64,000 nucleotides of DNA. It comes from Xanthomonas sp. Leaf131. Lineage in GTDB: Bacteria; Pseudomonadota; Gammaproteobacteria; Xanthomonadales; Xanthomonadaceae. Position numbers and translations under genes: made by a program. The stretch is from assembly GCF_001423495.1 (NCBI RefSeq), contig NZ_LMOG01000018.1, positions 619,142 to 683,141 of the forward strand, given 5' to 3'. Below the pieces are notes generated by a model that was given only the letters and a program-made list of their open reading frames with translations, did not search any database and was not told where the DNA came from. The stretch's first letter is position 1. Each line of letters starts with the position of its first letter. Shown here piece after piece: positions 10,573-18,952 of this stretch.

Positions 10573-10866
10573 ATGCATAGCGCGCAAAGCCTCCAAGCCG
10601 AAATCGCCGACATCCGCCTCGCCATGGCGCAGGAGGAATTCGAGGTGATGCCGTTTCTGTTGGATAGCCACGATCTGCATTTGCGCGAGTATGCCGAGCA
10701 TGTGGACCTGAGCCAGGACCGTGACGCGCTGCAGACCTTGCACACCATGCAGCAGGATCTGATGCGGATGATGCTTGAGCGTCGACGCAAGCTGCTGGAC
10801 CTGATCCGCGCACAGCGCACCTCGTCGTCGGCCAGCCGCGCCTACGCACGGGTCGGACGGATCTGA
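10573..10866 (+). CDS. fliT: FliT-like flagellar protein (FliTX type)
   Basis: This small protein is 97 residues long, mostly helical and charged (QAEIADIRLAMAQEEFEVMPFLLDSHDLHLREYAEHV, RMMLERRRKLLDLIRAQR). It has no clear enterobacterial FliT sequence match, but its position directly after fliS and its size suit the FliT chaperone family. A gene at this place in X. oryzae was named fliTX and reported as needed for motility. The start at 10573 is chosen because it is the ATG nearest fliS; an upstream in-frame ATG lies inside fliS. Its stop overlaps the next start (TGATG). Confidence 0.7.
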   Translation: MHSAQSLQAEIADIRLAMAQEEFEVMPFLLDSHDLHLREYAEHVDLSQDRDALQTLHTMQQDLMRMMLERRRKLLDLIRAQRTSSSASRAYARVGRI

Positions 10867-11432
10867 TGAGCGCGCTCGGCACACTCGCGCCATCGGCCGA
10901 TGCCGCGCTGTTCGCCGACACGCTCAGCTGCGAATTGCGTCTGCCGGCCGGCTTCCGCGCCGGGAGCGATGCCGGCTCGCACAGCGCCGCAGAAACCCTG
11001 CTGCGCAGCCTGGGCCAGGTAGAAGACCTGCGCAGCGAAGAAACCAGCGAAGACCGCGGCGACCTGCCGCTGCTGGTGCAGCGCATGGACGCCAAGCTCG
11101 ACCTGATGCTGGCCTTGATCGGCCGCCTGGTGCGCCAGGCCGACACCGGCCTGATCCAGGGCACGGTGCGTTGGTCGGTCCGTGGGATCCGCCTGAGTTG
11201 CGCAAGCAGCCAACCGCCGGGCACCGTTGGTAGCGTTTGCCTGCAGCCATCCGACTGGCTTCCTGAACTTGTACAGCTGCCCGCCGAGGTGCTGGCAACT
11301 GCCAACGATGGCCACGATCACTGGCTGTGGCTGCGGTTTGCCCCGCTTTCGCCCGGCTTGCAGGACGCGCTGGAACGCCATCTGTTTCGTTTGCATCGCC
11401 GTCAGATCGCCGACGCCCGCCGCCAGCGCTGA
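10866..11432 (+). CDS. Atypical PilZ-like protein downstream of fliS
   Basis: This 188-residue cytosolic protein has a long amphipathic helix in the middle (LPLLVQRMDAKLDLMLALIGRLVRQ, about residues 75-100). A beta-rich C-terminal part begins GLIQGTVRWSVRGIRLSC. That layout resembles the atypical PilZ domains of Xanthomonas that carry an extra oligomerising helix. I see no classical RxxxR/DxSxxG c-di-GMP binding motif, so direct ligand binding is doubtful. Overlap with the preceding gene and the fliS context suggest a role in motility. The PilZ assignment is an inference from fold-like pattern and context. Confidence 0.6.
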   Translation: MSALGTLAPSADAALFADTLSCELRLPAGFRAGSDAGSHSAAETLLRSLGQVEDLRSEETSEDRGDLPLLVQRMDAKLDLMLALIGRLVRQADTGLIQGTVRWSVRGIRLSCASSQPPGTVGSVCLQPSDWLPELVQLPAEVLATANDGHDHWLWLRFAPLSPGLQDALERHLFRLHRRQIADARRQR

Positions 11433-11502
11433 CGCCGCCTGTTGGCGCGAGGCGCCGGGTCGGCTAAGGTGCCCTTTACTGAAAAAAGGTCTCTTCTGCG
11501 CC

Positions 11503-12135
11503 GTGCGAGTCATCATCGTCGACGATCACACCCTTGTACGTGCCGGCCTGTCCAGGCTGCTGCAAACCTTTGCCGGCATCGATGTCGTTGGCGAGGCCAG
11601 CAATGCGCAACAAGCCCTGGATATGACATCCCTGCACCGACCGGATCTGGTGTTGATGGATCTGTCCCTGCCCGGCCGTAGTGGCCTGGATGCCATGACC
11701 GATGTGCTGCGCGCTGCGCCGCGCACGCATGTGGTGATGATGTCGATGCACGACGACCCGGTGCATGTGCGCGACGCACTGGATCGCGGTGCAGTGGGCT
11801 TTGTGGTCAAAGACGCCGCGCCGCTGGAACTGGAACTGGCACTGCGTGCTGCCGCTGCCGGCCAGGTGTTCCTGAGTCCGCAGATTTCGTCAAAGATGAT
11901 TGCGCCGATGCTGGGCCGCGAAAAACCGGTCGGTATCGCCGCGCTGTCGCCGCGTCAGCGCGAAATTCTGCGCGAAATCGGCCGCGGCCAGAGCAACAAG
12001 GAAATCGCCGCCGATCTGGGCATCAGCGTCAAGACGGTGGAGACGCATCGCGCGCGCATGATGGAATCGCTCGGCTGCCGGCGTGCCAACGATCTGGTGC
12101 TGCTGGCCGCCAAACATCACAACGAGCTGGTCTGA
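11503..12135 (+). CDS. LuxR/NarL-family response regulator
   Basis: This 210-residue two-domain regulator has an N-terminal receiver (IIVDDHTLVRAGL; phosphoacceptor Asp53 in LVLMDLSLPG; conserved Lys in VVKDA). The C-terminal LuxR-type helix-turn-helix reads ALSPRQREILREIGRGQSNKEIA then KTVETHRARMM. The start is taken as GTG at 11503, because the receiver begins there and no better start with a ribosome site precedes it; the open frame runs further upstream without the domain. No histidine kinase gene adjoins it. Its position just before rpoN2 suggests regulation of flagellar or adhesion genes, but the targets are unknown. Confidence 0.88.
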   Translation: MRVIIVDDHTLVRAGLSRLLQTFAGIDVVGEASNAQQALDMTSLHRPDLVLMDLSLPGRSGLDAMTDVLRAAPRTHVVMMSMHDDPVHVRDALDRGAVGFVVKDAAPLELELALRAAAAGQVFLSPQISSKMIAPMLGREKPVGIAALSPRQREILREIGRGQSNKEIAADLGISVKTVETHRARMMESLGCRRANDLVLLAAKHHNELV

Positions 12136-12137
12136 GG

Positions 12138-12159
12138 CGATCGCACGGTTGCGATCGTC
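12138..12159 (+). terminator. Hairpin after response-regulator gene
   Basis: CGATCGCA and TGCGATCG form a perfect 8-base stem around a 4-base loop just after the stop codon. There is no T-run, so it may be a weak or Rho-assisted end, or an mRNA-stabilising hairpin. The rest of the gap before rpoN2 (to 12359) has no sigma-54 or sigma-28 match that I can see. Confidence 0.35.
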
Positions 12160-12359
12160 TACAGGCCGCTGAAGACGAAAACAGTGACGGGATTCCGGCG
12201 GGCATGCTTGAGTCCGCCTTGAACGTCAGGAGATTCCCGACACACTGTCAGGAATATCACGAGTCACCTCACACGATTCCCCGATTAGAAACCCGTCGCG
12301 TTGTCCTGCAAGATGCGTTCCATCGCCGCTACGCGCGGCGCCTTTACGGAAGCGCTTCG

Positions 12360-13763
12360 ATGAAGACGACCATTTCCGCCCAGCTTGGCCAGCAACTGCA
12401 CCTCACCCCGCAGTTGTTGCAGTCGATCCGTCTGTTGCAATTGGACGGCATGCAGTTGGAATTGGAAATCCGTCGCGCGCTGGAAACCAATCCGCTGCTG
12501 GAGCTGGAAGAACTGGCCGACAGTAGCGACGACGTCGCGACCAGCGACGATGGCGCTTCCGATATCGCCGCGTTCGACGAGCTGCCCGAGAGCACGATGT
12601 GGGACGTGCAGAGCAGCAGCTGGAACGATGGCGACGACGACCGCATGCAGCGCGTGGCCGCTGGCGAATCCACCGACCCGCATGTGCGCATCCTGCGCGA
12701 ACTGGCGCTGGACCTGGACGAGGCCGCATTGGGGGCCGCCGCGTTCTGGTTGGAGCAGACCGACGACGCCGGCTATCTGAGCGAGGCCCTGGAGACGCTG
12801 CAGCAGCTCGGCGCCACCCGCCTGGGTATGACCGTGCAGGCAGTGGAAGCGATCCGTCAGCGCCTGCTGCACGGCGACCCGGCCGGCCTGGTCGCCTGCG
12901 ATCTGCGCGAGTGTCTGCAGGCGCAGCTGAGCGCCCTGCCCGGTCGCGTGCCGGCACGCCATCTGGCTGCACGCATCCTGTCCGGCGATCTGGAATTGCT
13001 GGCCAGCCACGACTACGCATTGCTGGCACGCGCGCACGACGCCGAGCTCGACGACGCCCGCGAAGCTGTGCGCCTGATCCTCTCGCTGCAACCGCGCCCG
13101 GGCGACGACCTGCTGCAGGAGAGCAACGCCAGCGTGATTCCGGATGTGCTCGCATGGCATGCCGATGGCAGCTGGCGCGTGGCATTGAATCCGGCCACCA
13201 CCCATCGCGTGAGCATCAATCCGGTGCACGAACGCGCACTGGCCGAGGCCGGCGAAGCCGCACAACCACTACGCGACATGCTGCAGGAAGCGCGCTGGCT
13301 GACCCGTGGTCTGTCGATGCGCTACGAGACCCTGCTGCGTGCCACACGTGCCATCGTCGAGCGCCAGGCCGCCTTCCTGGTGCGTGGCGAAGAAGCCATG
13401 GCACCGCTGACGCTGAAAGAAATTGCCGATGAGATCGGCATGCACGAATCGACGATTTCGCGCATTACCACCGGAAAATACATACAAACCCCGCGCGGCA
13501 CTTTCGAGCTCAAGCATTTCTTTGCCGTGCGTCTGGAAGGCGCCAGCGTCTCCGGCCAGGCGGTCAAGGCGATGGTGCGCAGGCTCATCGAGAGCGAACC
13601 GGCCGGCCGACCACTGGCCGATGAAGCCATCGCCGGGCTGTTGTCGCGTCAGGGCGTTAATATTGCCCGACGCACTGTGGCCAAGTACCGAGAACAACTC
13701 GACATCGCCCCGGCACGCGAGCGCCGCCGCACCAACAAACCGCTGCTTGCCCGGGCAGGATAA
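12360..13763 (+). CDS. rpoN2: RNA polymerase sigma-54 factor RpoN2
   Basis: This is the alternative sigma factor that recognises -24/-12 promoters and needs an AAA+ activator such as FleQ. The 467-residue protein starts MKTTISAQLGQQLHLTPQLLQSIRLLQLDGMQ. That is the glutamine/leucine-rich region I, so the ATG at 12360 is preferred over the longer upstream frame. A short acidic region II follows (DSSDDVATSDDGAS). The C-terminal RpoN box ARRTVAKYRE is at residues 436-445. Xanthomonas carries two rpoN genes; this flagellar-cluster copy is rpoN2. It is followed eight bases later by vemR and then fleQ, a known operon arrangement. Confidence 0.95.
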   Translation: MKTTISAQLGQQLHLTPQLLQSIRLLQLDGMQLELEIRRALETNPLLELEELADSSDDVATSDDGASDIAAFDELPESTMWDVQSSSWNDGDDDRMQRVAAGESTDPHVRILRELALDLDEAALGAAAFWLEQTDDAGYLSEALETLQQLGATRLGMTVQAVEAIRQRLLHGDPAGLVACDLRECLQAQLSALPGRVPARHLAARILSGDLELLASHDYALLARAHDAELDDAREAVRLILSLQPRPGDDLLQESNASVIPDVLAWHADGSWRVALNPATTHRVSINPVHERALAEAGEAAQPLRDMLQEARWLTRGLSMRYETLLRATRAIVERQAAFLVRGEEAMAPLTLKEIADEIGMHESTISRITTGKYIQTPRGTFELKHFFAVRLEGASVSGQAVKAMVRRLIESEPAGRPLADEAIAGLLSRQGVNIARRTVAKYREQLDIAPARERRRTNKPLLARAG

Positions 13764-13771
13764 GGATTACT

Positions 13772-14155
13772 ATGAGCAAACTCACCGTGCTGCTGGTCGA
13801 CGACCACGAGGGCTTCATCAACGCTGCGATGCGTCATTTTCGCAAAGTGGAGTGGCTCAATATCGTGGGCAGTGCCGCCAATGGACTGGAAGCGATCGAG
13901 CGCTCTGAGTCGCTGCGCCCCAATGTCGTGTTGATGGACCTGGCCATGCCGGAGATGGGCGGGCTGCAGGCAACCCGTCTGATCAAGACGCAGGACGATC
14001 CGCCGTATATTGTCATCGCGAGCCACTTCGACGATGCAGAGCATCGTGAACATGCTCTTCGCGCGGGTGCTGACAATTTTGTTAGCAAGCTGTCCTATAT
14101 CCAGGAAGTCATGCCAATCCTGGAGGGCCTGACGGAAGGAGCCAGGAATGAGTGA
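13772..14155 (+). CDS. vemR: Single-domain response regulator VemR
   Basis: This 127-residue CheY-like receiver has no output domain. It has the acidic pair in LLVDDHE, phosphoacceptor Asp56 (VLMDLAMPEMGG) and the conserved Lys in FVSK (Lys106 by my count). In X. campestris, VemR is encoded between rpoN2 and fleQ and influences motility, exopolysaccharide and virulence, through interplay with FleQ. The same order is seen here. The gene overlaps fleQ by eight bases, which implies coupled expression. Confidence 0.93.
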   Translation: MSKLTVLLVDDHEGFINAAMRHFRKVEWLNIVGSAANGLEAIERSESLRPNVVLMDLAMPEMGGLQATRLIKTQDDPPYIVIASHFDDAEHREHALRAGADNFVSKLSYIQEVMPILEGLTEGARNE

Positions 14156-15632
14156 GTCCCGCATTCTGCTGATCGACAGCGATGCCGTGCGCGCCGAGCG
14201 TACCGTGTCGCTGCTCGAGTTCATGGACTTCAATCCACGCTGGGTCACCGACGGCGCCGACATCAATCCTGGCCGTCATCGCCACGACGAGTGGATGGCG
14301 GTGATGGTGGGCTCGGCGCAGGATGCTGCACAGGCCGACAAGTTCTTCGACTGGCTGGCCGATGCCAAGCTGCCGCCACCGGTGCTGCTGATGGAAGGCA
14401 GCCCGAGCGCGTTCGCGCAGACCCATGGCCTGCACGAGGCCAACGTCTGGACGCTGGACACGCCGCTGCGTCATGCGCAGCTGGAAGCCTTGTTGCGTCG
14501 CGCCAGCCTCAAGCGGCTGGATGCCGAACATCAGGCCGGCGTGCAACAGGACACCGGCCCGACCGGCAACAGCGAGGCGGTGACTCGTTTGCGCCGCTTG
14601 ATCGACCAGGTGGCCGCGTTCGATACCACCGTCTTGGTGCTCGGCGAATCGGGCACCGGCAAGGAGGTCGTCGCGCGCGCCATCCATCAACACTCTCCGC
14701 GGCGCGATGGGCCGTTCGTGGCGATCAACTGCGGCGCGATTCCGCCGGACCTGCTGGAAAGCGAACTGTTCGGCCACGAAAAAGGCGCCTTCACTGGCGC
14801 ATTGAGCACCCGCAAGGGCCGCTTCGAAATGGCCGAAGGCGGCACGCTGCTGCTGGACGAGATCGGCGATATGAGCCTGCCGATGCAGGTGAAGTTGCTG
14901 CGCGTGCTGCAGGAGCGCAGCTTCGAACGTGTGGGCGGTGGACAGACCATCCGCTGCAATGTGCGGGTGATCGCTGCGACCCACCGCAATCTGGAGACCC
15001 GCATCAGCGATGGCCAGTTCCGTGAGGATTTGTTCTATCGCCTCAACGTGTTCCCCATCGAAATGCCGGCGCTGCGCGAACGCGTGGACGACCTGGCCAT
15101 TCTGGTGCAGACCATCGCCGGGCAGCTGGCGCGCACCGGGCGCGGTGAAGTGCGCTTTGCCGACGAAGCCTTGCAGGCGCTGCGCAGCTACGACTGGCCG
15201 GGCAACGTACGCGAGCTGACCAATCTGGTGGAGCGCCTTGCGGTGCTGCACCCGGGCGGTCTGGTACGCGTGCAGGATCTGCCGGCACGCTATCGCGGCG
15301 ATTTTGCCGCAGCCACGGCGCTCGAACTTCCGCCCGAGCCGGCGTTGGTTGCCGCCCCGGCAGAGGTCAGCACCTTGCCGAGCAATGTGGTGACGCTGCA
15401 GCCCAAATCGGCCACCACCGAACCGGCTACCACGTCCAGCCTGCCCGACGATGGCATCGACCTGCGTGGTCACATGGCCAACATCGAGCTGGCGCTGATC
15501 AACGAGGCACTGGAACGCACCCAGGGCGTGGTGGCGCATGCAGCGCAGCTGCTCGGCCTGCGCCGCACCACGCTGGTGGAAAAGCTGCGCAAGTACGGCA
15601 TCGATCGCGAGCAAACCGAGCTGGCGAACTAG
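14148..15632 (+). CDS. fleQ: Sigma-54-dependent flagellar activator FleQ
   Basis: FleQ is the master enhancer-binding protein of flagellar genes. It has 494 residues in three parts: an N-terminal FleQ/receiver-like domain (about 1-115), an AAA+ sigma-54 interaction domain and a Fis-type helix-turn-helix at the C-terminus (HAAQLLGLRRTTLVEKLRKYGI). The AAA+ domain carries Walker A GESGTGKE from residue 166 and the sigma-54 contact loop GAFTGA at 213-218. The N-terminal domain lacks an obvious complete phosphorylation site, as in Pseudomonas FleQ, which instead binds c-di-GMP and FleN. The partner FleN is encoded at 56 kb. The c-di-GMP enzymes in the same locus make c-di-GMP control plausible (inference). 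Confidence 0.95.
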   Translation: MSESRILLIDSDAVRAERTVSLLEFMDFNPRWVTDGADINPGRHRHDEWMAVMVGSAQDAAQADKFFDWLADAKLPPPVLLMEGSPSAFAQTHGLHEANVWTLDTPLRHAQLEALLRRASLKRLDAEHQAGVQQDTGPTGNSEAVTRLRRLIDQVAAFDTTVLVLGESGTGKEVVARAIHQHSPRRDGPFVAINCGAIPPDLLESELFGHEKGAFTGALSTRKGRFEMAEGGTLLLDEIGDMSLPMQVKLLRVLQERSFERVGGGQTIRCNVRVIAATHRNLETRISDGQFREDLFYRLNVFPIEMPALRERVDDLAILVQTIAGQLARTGRGEVRFADEALQALRSYDWPGNVRELTNLVERLAVLHPGGLVRVQDLPARYRGDFAAATALELPPEPALVAAPAEVSTLPSNVVTLQPKSATTEPATTSSLPDDGIDLRGHMANIELALINEALERTQGVVAHAAQLLGLRRTTLVEKLRKYGIDREQTELAN

Positions 15633-15654
15633 GACCAGCGCGCCGGCCACGTCT

Positions 15655-15673
15655 GCTGGCACAGCGCTTGCTT
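15655..15673 (+). promoter_or_regulatory. Sigma-54 promoter of the flagellin glycosylation island
   Basis: TGGCAC-AGCGC-TTGCT (15657-15672) is a complete match to the sigma-54 core consensus. GG is at 15658-15659 and GC at 15670-15671, 10 bases apart. It begins only about 25 bases after the fleQ stop and about 80 bases before the aminotransferase start, on the same strand. The whole island should therefore be RpoN2-dependent. Confidence 0.85.
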
Positions 15674-15686
15674 CAGCAGGATCACT

Positions 15687-15713
15687 CCGTTCGCAGCCAT
15701 CGGCTGCGAACGG
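15687..15713 (+). promoter_or_regulatory. Perfect hairpin in the glycosylation-operon leader
   Basis: CCGTTCGCAGCC and GGCTGCGAACGG form a perfect 12-base stem with an ATC loop. It starts about 16 bases downstream of the -12 GC of the sigma-54 promoter, so it would be at the extreme 5' end of the transcript. No U-run follows, so it is either an mRNA-protecting hairpin or a fleQ 3' end structure. Confidence 0.6.
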
Positions 15714-15753
15714 AATCGACATCGACGTGCCGACTCCACTTGCCGAGTGTTTG

Positions 15754-16863
15754 ATGACCATACCCGTCACCAGTCCGCTGCTGCCGCCGCTGGAAGAATT
15801 TCTGCCCTATCTGGAGCAGATCTGGACCAGCCGCATCCTCAGCAACGGTGGCGAGATGCATCGCGCACTCGAGCGCGCACTGTGCGACTACCTGGGCGTG
15901 CCGCATCTGGCATTGCTGACCAACGGCACCACGGCGTTGATCACCGCGCTGCAGGCGCTGCGCATCACCGGTGAAGTAATCACCACGCCCTACTCGTTCG
16001 TGGCCACCGCGCATTCGCTGCTGTGGAAAAGCATCACCCCGGTGTTTGTGGACATCGACCCGGTGACGCTCAACATGGATCCGTCCAAGATCGAAGCGGC
16101 CATCACCCCGCAGACAACGGCCATCATGCCGGTGCATTGTTACGGCACGGCGTGCGACACCGCGGCGATCACGCGTATTGCCGATATCTACAACCTCAAG
16201 GTGATCTACGACGCGGCGCATGCCTTCGGCGTGCGCGATGGCGGCGGCTCGATCCTGCGCCATGGCGATCTGAGCGTGTTGAGCTTTCATGCAACTAAGG
16301 TGTTCAACACCTTCGAAGGCGGCGCGATTATCTGCCCGGACGAAAAAACCTATCAACGCATCGGGCATCTGAAGAACTTCGGCTTCGTCGACGAAACCAC
16401 GGTGGTTGCACCGGGCATCAACGGCAAGATGAATGAGATCAGCGCAGCCTTCGGCTTGCTGCAGCTCAAGCACATCGATCACGCCATCGCCCAGCGCAGC
16501 GCCATCGATGCGCAGTATCGGCAGCGCCTGAGCGATGTTCGCGGCGTGCGCTGCGTGGCACGGCCCGATCACGCCAGCGCCAACTACGCGTATTTTCCGA
16601 TCCTGGTGCAGGACGACTACCCGCTGTCGCGCGATGCGCTGTACCAAGTGATGCGCGAGCACGGCATCCTGGTGCGGCGGTACTTCTATCCGTTGATCAG
16701 CGATTTCCCGATGTATCGCGCCCTGCCCTCCTCGGCGCCGGCATGGCTGCCGGTCGCGCGCTCAGTGGCCGCACAGGTATTGTGCCTGCCAATCTTTCCT
16801 GGCCTGACCCGCGACCAGGTCGATACCATTGCCGATCTGATCGCCGGCGCACAGGCAACATGA
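15754..16863 (+). CDS. Sugar 4-/3-aminotransferase (DegT/DnrJ/EryC1/StrS family)
   Basis: This PLP-dependent enzyme aminates a keto-deoxy nucleotide sugar. It has 369 residues. The start at 15754 is the first ATG that yields the family N-terminus; the frame upstream overlaps fleQ. Motifs are LTNGTTALITALQAL, TTPYSFVATAHSL, VIYDAAHAFGV and the PLP lysine in FHATKVFNTFEGG (Lys182). NGKMNEISAAFGLLQL follows. Relatives include VioA, which makes dTDP-viosamine, and FdtB. The exact substrate cannot be read from sequence. As first gene of the island after a sigma-54 promoter, it probably supplies the amino sugar for flagellin glycan. Confidence 0.9.
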   Translation: MTIPVTSPLLPPLEEFLPYLEQIWTSRILSNGGEMHRALERALCDYLGVPHLALLTNGTTALITALQALRITGEVITTPYSFVATAHSLLWKSITPVFVDIDPVTLNMDPSKIEAAITPQTTAIMPVHCYGTACDTAAITRIADIYNLKVIYDAAHAFGVRDGGGSILRHGDLSVLSFHATKVFNTFEGGAIICPDEKTYQRIGHLKNFGFVDETTVVAPGINGKMNEISAAFGLLQLKHIDHAIAQRSAIDAQYRQRLSDVRGVRCVARPDHASANYAYFPILVQDDYPLSRDALYQVMREHGILVRRYFYPLISDFPMYRALPSSAPAWLPVARSVAAQVLCLPIFPGLTRDQVDTIADLIAGAQAT

Positions 16864-16927
16864 TCGCAACACGCTGCAGCTGCATTCCAGACTCCCATCT
16901 CTTCAACAGGCAACCAGGCGAGCTCGC

Positions 16928-17149
16928 ATGACCCAGGCAACATTTATCGAGAACTTCCTCTCCGCCACCGACTTCCAGGAACCGGTGGAGGTCACCATGG
17001 ACACCGCACTGGCCGACTTGCCTGAGTGGGATTCGCTCTCCGCGTTGGGGGTAATCGTCATGTTCGACGTGGATTACGGAAAGGTCATTACCGGCGAAGA
17101 TCTCAAGAACTGCGCCACCTTAAACGATCTTCACAAACTGCTGGGGTAA
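16928..17149 (+). CDS. Acyl carrier protein
   Basis: This 73-residue acidic helical protein has the phosphopantetheine attachment site WDSLS; Ser36 is the predicted modified residue. It is far from the housekeeping acpP context and is followed after four bases by a KAS III gene. It is therefore likely a dedicated carrier for a short acyl group used in glycan N-acylation (inference). The 64-base gap after the aminotransferase shows no promoter that I recognise. Confidence 0.87.
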   Translation: MTQATFIENFLSATDFQEPVEVTMDTALADLPEWDSLSALGVIVMFDVDYGKVITGEDLKNCATLNDLHKLLG

Positions 17150-17153
17150 AGCC

Positions 17154-18191
17154 ATGGGACTGTCCACTCTTAGCAATGTCCGTTTTGCGGGCATGGCGAG
17201 TTGCGTGCCCAAGCGGATCATTTCCAACCTGACCGATTGCCCGCCGAAGATGCGCTCAGAACGCGAGCGTCTGGTGCGTAACATCGGCATCGAGTTTCGT
17301 CGCATTTGCCCAAGCTGGCAGACATTTTCCGATTTGGCGCTCATCTCCGCGGAAAAGCTGCTTGCAGAGCTGCAATGGGACAAGGAAGAAATCGATGCAC
17401 TGATTGTCGTAACTCAATCACCCGACTACCCCATCCCGGCCACGGCCATCATCATGCAGCACCGGCTGCAATTGCCGCAGACCGCTATCGCCTTTGATGT
17501 CAATCTCGGCTGTTCCGGCTATCCCTTTGGCCTACACCTGGTGGGAAGCATGATTGCGGCGGGCACCATCAAAAAGGCGCTTCTGCTGGTCGGCGACCGC
17601 TCGGCCACGCTTCTGGACCCATTGTTCTCCGACGCGGGCACCGCCACGGCGCTGGAGTTCGACAAGAATGCACCACCCATGCATTTCGATTTGAACAGCG
17701 ACGGTAGCGGCTACCGGGCCATCATGTTGCCCATAGGCGGACATCGTGAGCCTTACGGCCCCCAACATATCTCTCCTACACGTGACGAGAACGGTGTGCT
17801 GCATTGGCCGGGTGAACTCATTCTGGATGGCCCTGCCGTATTGAGTTTCTCGACCCAACGAGTACCTCCAGCGGTGGAAAGATTGCTTGAGTATTCTAGT
17901 GTTGATAAGGACAGCGTTGATTTTTTCGTTTTCCATCAGGCCAACAAGATGATCAACGAAACCATCCGCAAGAAGTTGGCGCTGCCGACGGAGAAAGTTC
18001 CGTCAACCTTGCGAGACTTCGGCAATACCAGTGGCGCCTCCCTGCCCGTCACCATGACCGTCCGCCTGAACGATACGCTGATCAATGCCAGGCACCGACT
18101 GTTGCTTGCCGGCTTCGGTATCGGCTTGTCGTGGGGCACGGCGATCGTGGACGTCGAAAACGCGGCTTTTCCGGCACTGATCGAAGCATGA
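17154..18191 (+). CDS. 3-oxoacyl-ACP synthase III (KAS III/FabH-like)
   Basis: This enzyme condenses a short acyl-CoA with malonyl-ACP. The 345-residue product has the KAS III catalytic triad: Cys120 in NLGCSGYPFG, His261 in FHQAN and Asn291 in FGNTSGAS. It overlaps the next SDR gene (ATGA). In Pseudomonas syringae a KAS III gene also sits in the flagellin glycosylation locus, where the sugar carries a 3-hydroxybutanoyl group. A similar acyl supply role is inferred here: KAS III makes acetoacetyl-ACP, then an SDR reduces it. Confidence 0.93.
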   Translation: MGLSTLSNVRFAGMASCVPKRIISNLTDCPPKMRSERERLVRNIGIEFRRICPSWQTFSDLALISAEKLLAELQWDKEEIDALIVVTQSPDYPIPATAIIMQHRLQLPQTAIAFDVNLGCSGYPFGLHLVGSMIAAGTIKKALLLVGDRSATLLDPLFSDAGTATALEFDKNAPPMHFDLNSDGSGYRAIMLPIGGHREPYGPQHISPTRDENGVLHWPGELILDGPAVLSFSTQRVPPAVERLLEYSSVDKDSVDFFVFHQANKMINETIRKKLALPTEKVPSTLRDFGNTSGASLPVTMTVRLNDTLINARHRLLLAGFGIGLSWGTAIVDVENAAFPALIEA

Positions 18192-18952
18192 ACGCCGAGC
18201 GTGATCCGTTTTCCCTAGAAGGCAAGCGCGTCCTGGTGACTGGTGCTTCATCGGGTATTGGTCGTCAAATTGCAATCACTTGCTCACAGATGGGAGCGAG
18301 CGTTGTCATCACCGGACGCAACACCGAGCGCTTGCAAGCCACATTCAACCAACTGGACGGCCAAGGCCACACGCAAGTGGTGGCGGACTTGGCGGTACAG
18401 GAGGGTATTGACCACGTGGTGGCTGCGAGCGGTGTCATCAACGGCTTGGCGCACGCAGCTGGCATGTCCAAGCTGACCCCCTTTCGAATGATCGGTCAAG
18501 CGCACCTGGACGAGACATTTGCAAGCAACACCTACGCACCCATGCTACTGACGCGAGGCCTGTTGGCGAAGAAGCAGATCGCGCCGGGCGGATCCCTGCT
18601 ATTCATTGCCTCAATTGCCTCGCATATCGGCCCACTGGCGAGCAGCGCATACGCTGCCAGCAAAAGCGCCCTGCTGGGCATGATGCGCTCGCTCGGTATG
18701 GAAGTAGCCAAGCAAGGCATGCGCGCCAACTGCATCGCGCCGGGTTATGTACGCACTCCCTTGCTGGATGGCTTGCAGGGAAGCGGCGGCAATATGGACA
18801 GCCTGTTTGAATTGACGCCACTTGGCATGGGTGAGCCAGAAGACGTGGCTTATGCAGCAGTGTTCTATCTTTCCGATGCCAGCCGCTGGATTACGCGCAA
18901 TCACTTCATTCTTGATGGCGGTTTTTCTGTACCGATGGACATCTACGCATGA
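18188..18952 (+). CDS. Short-chain dehydrogenase/reductase (FabG-like) 1
   Basis: This 254-residue NAD(P)-dependent reductase has TGASSGIG for cofactor binding and the catalytic Tyr155-xxx-Lys159 (YAASK), with Ser in FIASIASHIG. The start at 18188 overlaps the KAS III stop; longer upstream starts lie inside that gene. The C-terminal YLSDASRWITRNHFILDGGFSV is typical of the classical SDR family. It is probably a 3-oxoacyl-ACP reductase acting on the KAS III product, though sugar oxidoreduction is possible. It is paralogous to the next gene, sharing long stretches, so the pair arose by tandem duplication. Confidence 0.9.
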   Translation: MNAERDPFSLEGKRVLVTGASSGIGRQIAITCSQMGASVVITGRNTERLQATFNQLDGQGHTQVVADLAVQEGIDHVVAASGVINGLAHAAGMSKLTPFRMIGQAHLDETFASNTYAPMLLTRGLLAKKQIAPGGSLLFIASIASHIGPLASSAYAASKSALLGMMRSLGMEVAKQGMRANCIAPGYVRTPLLDGLQGSGGNMDSLFELTPLGMGEPEDVAYAAVFYLSDASRWITRNHFILDGGFSVPMDIYA

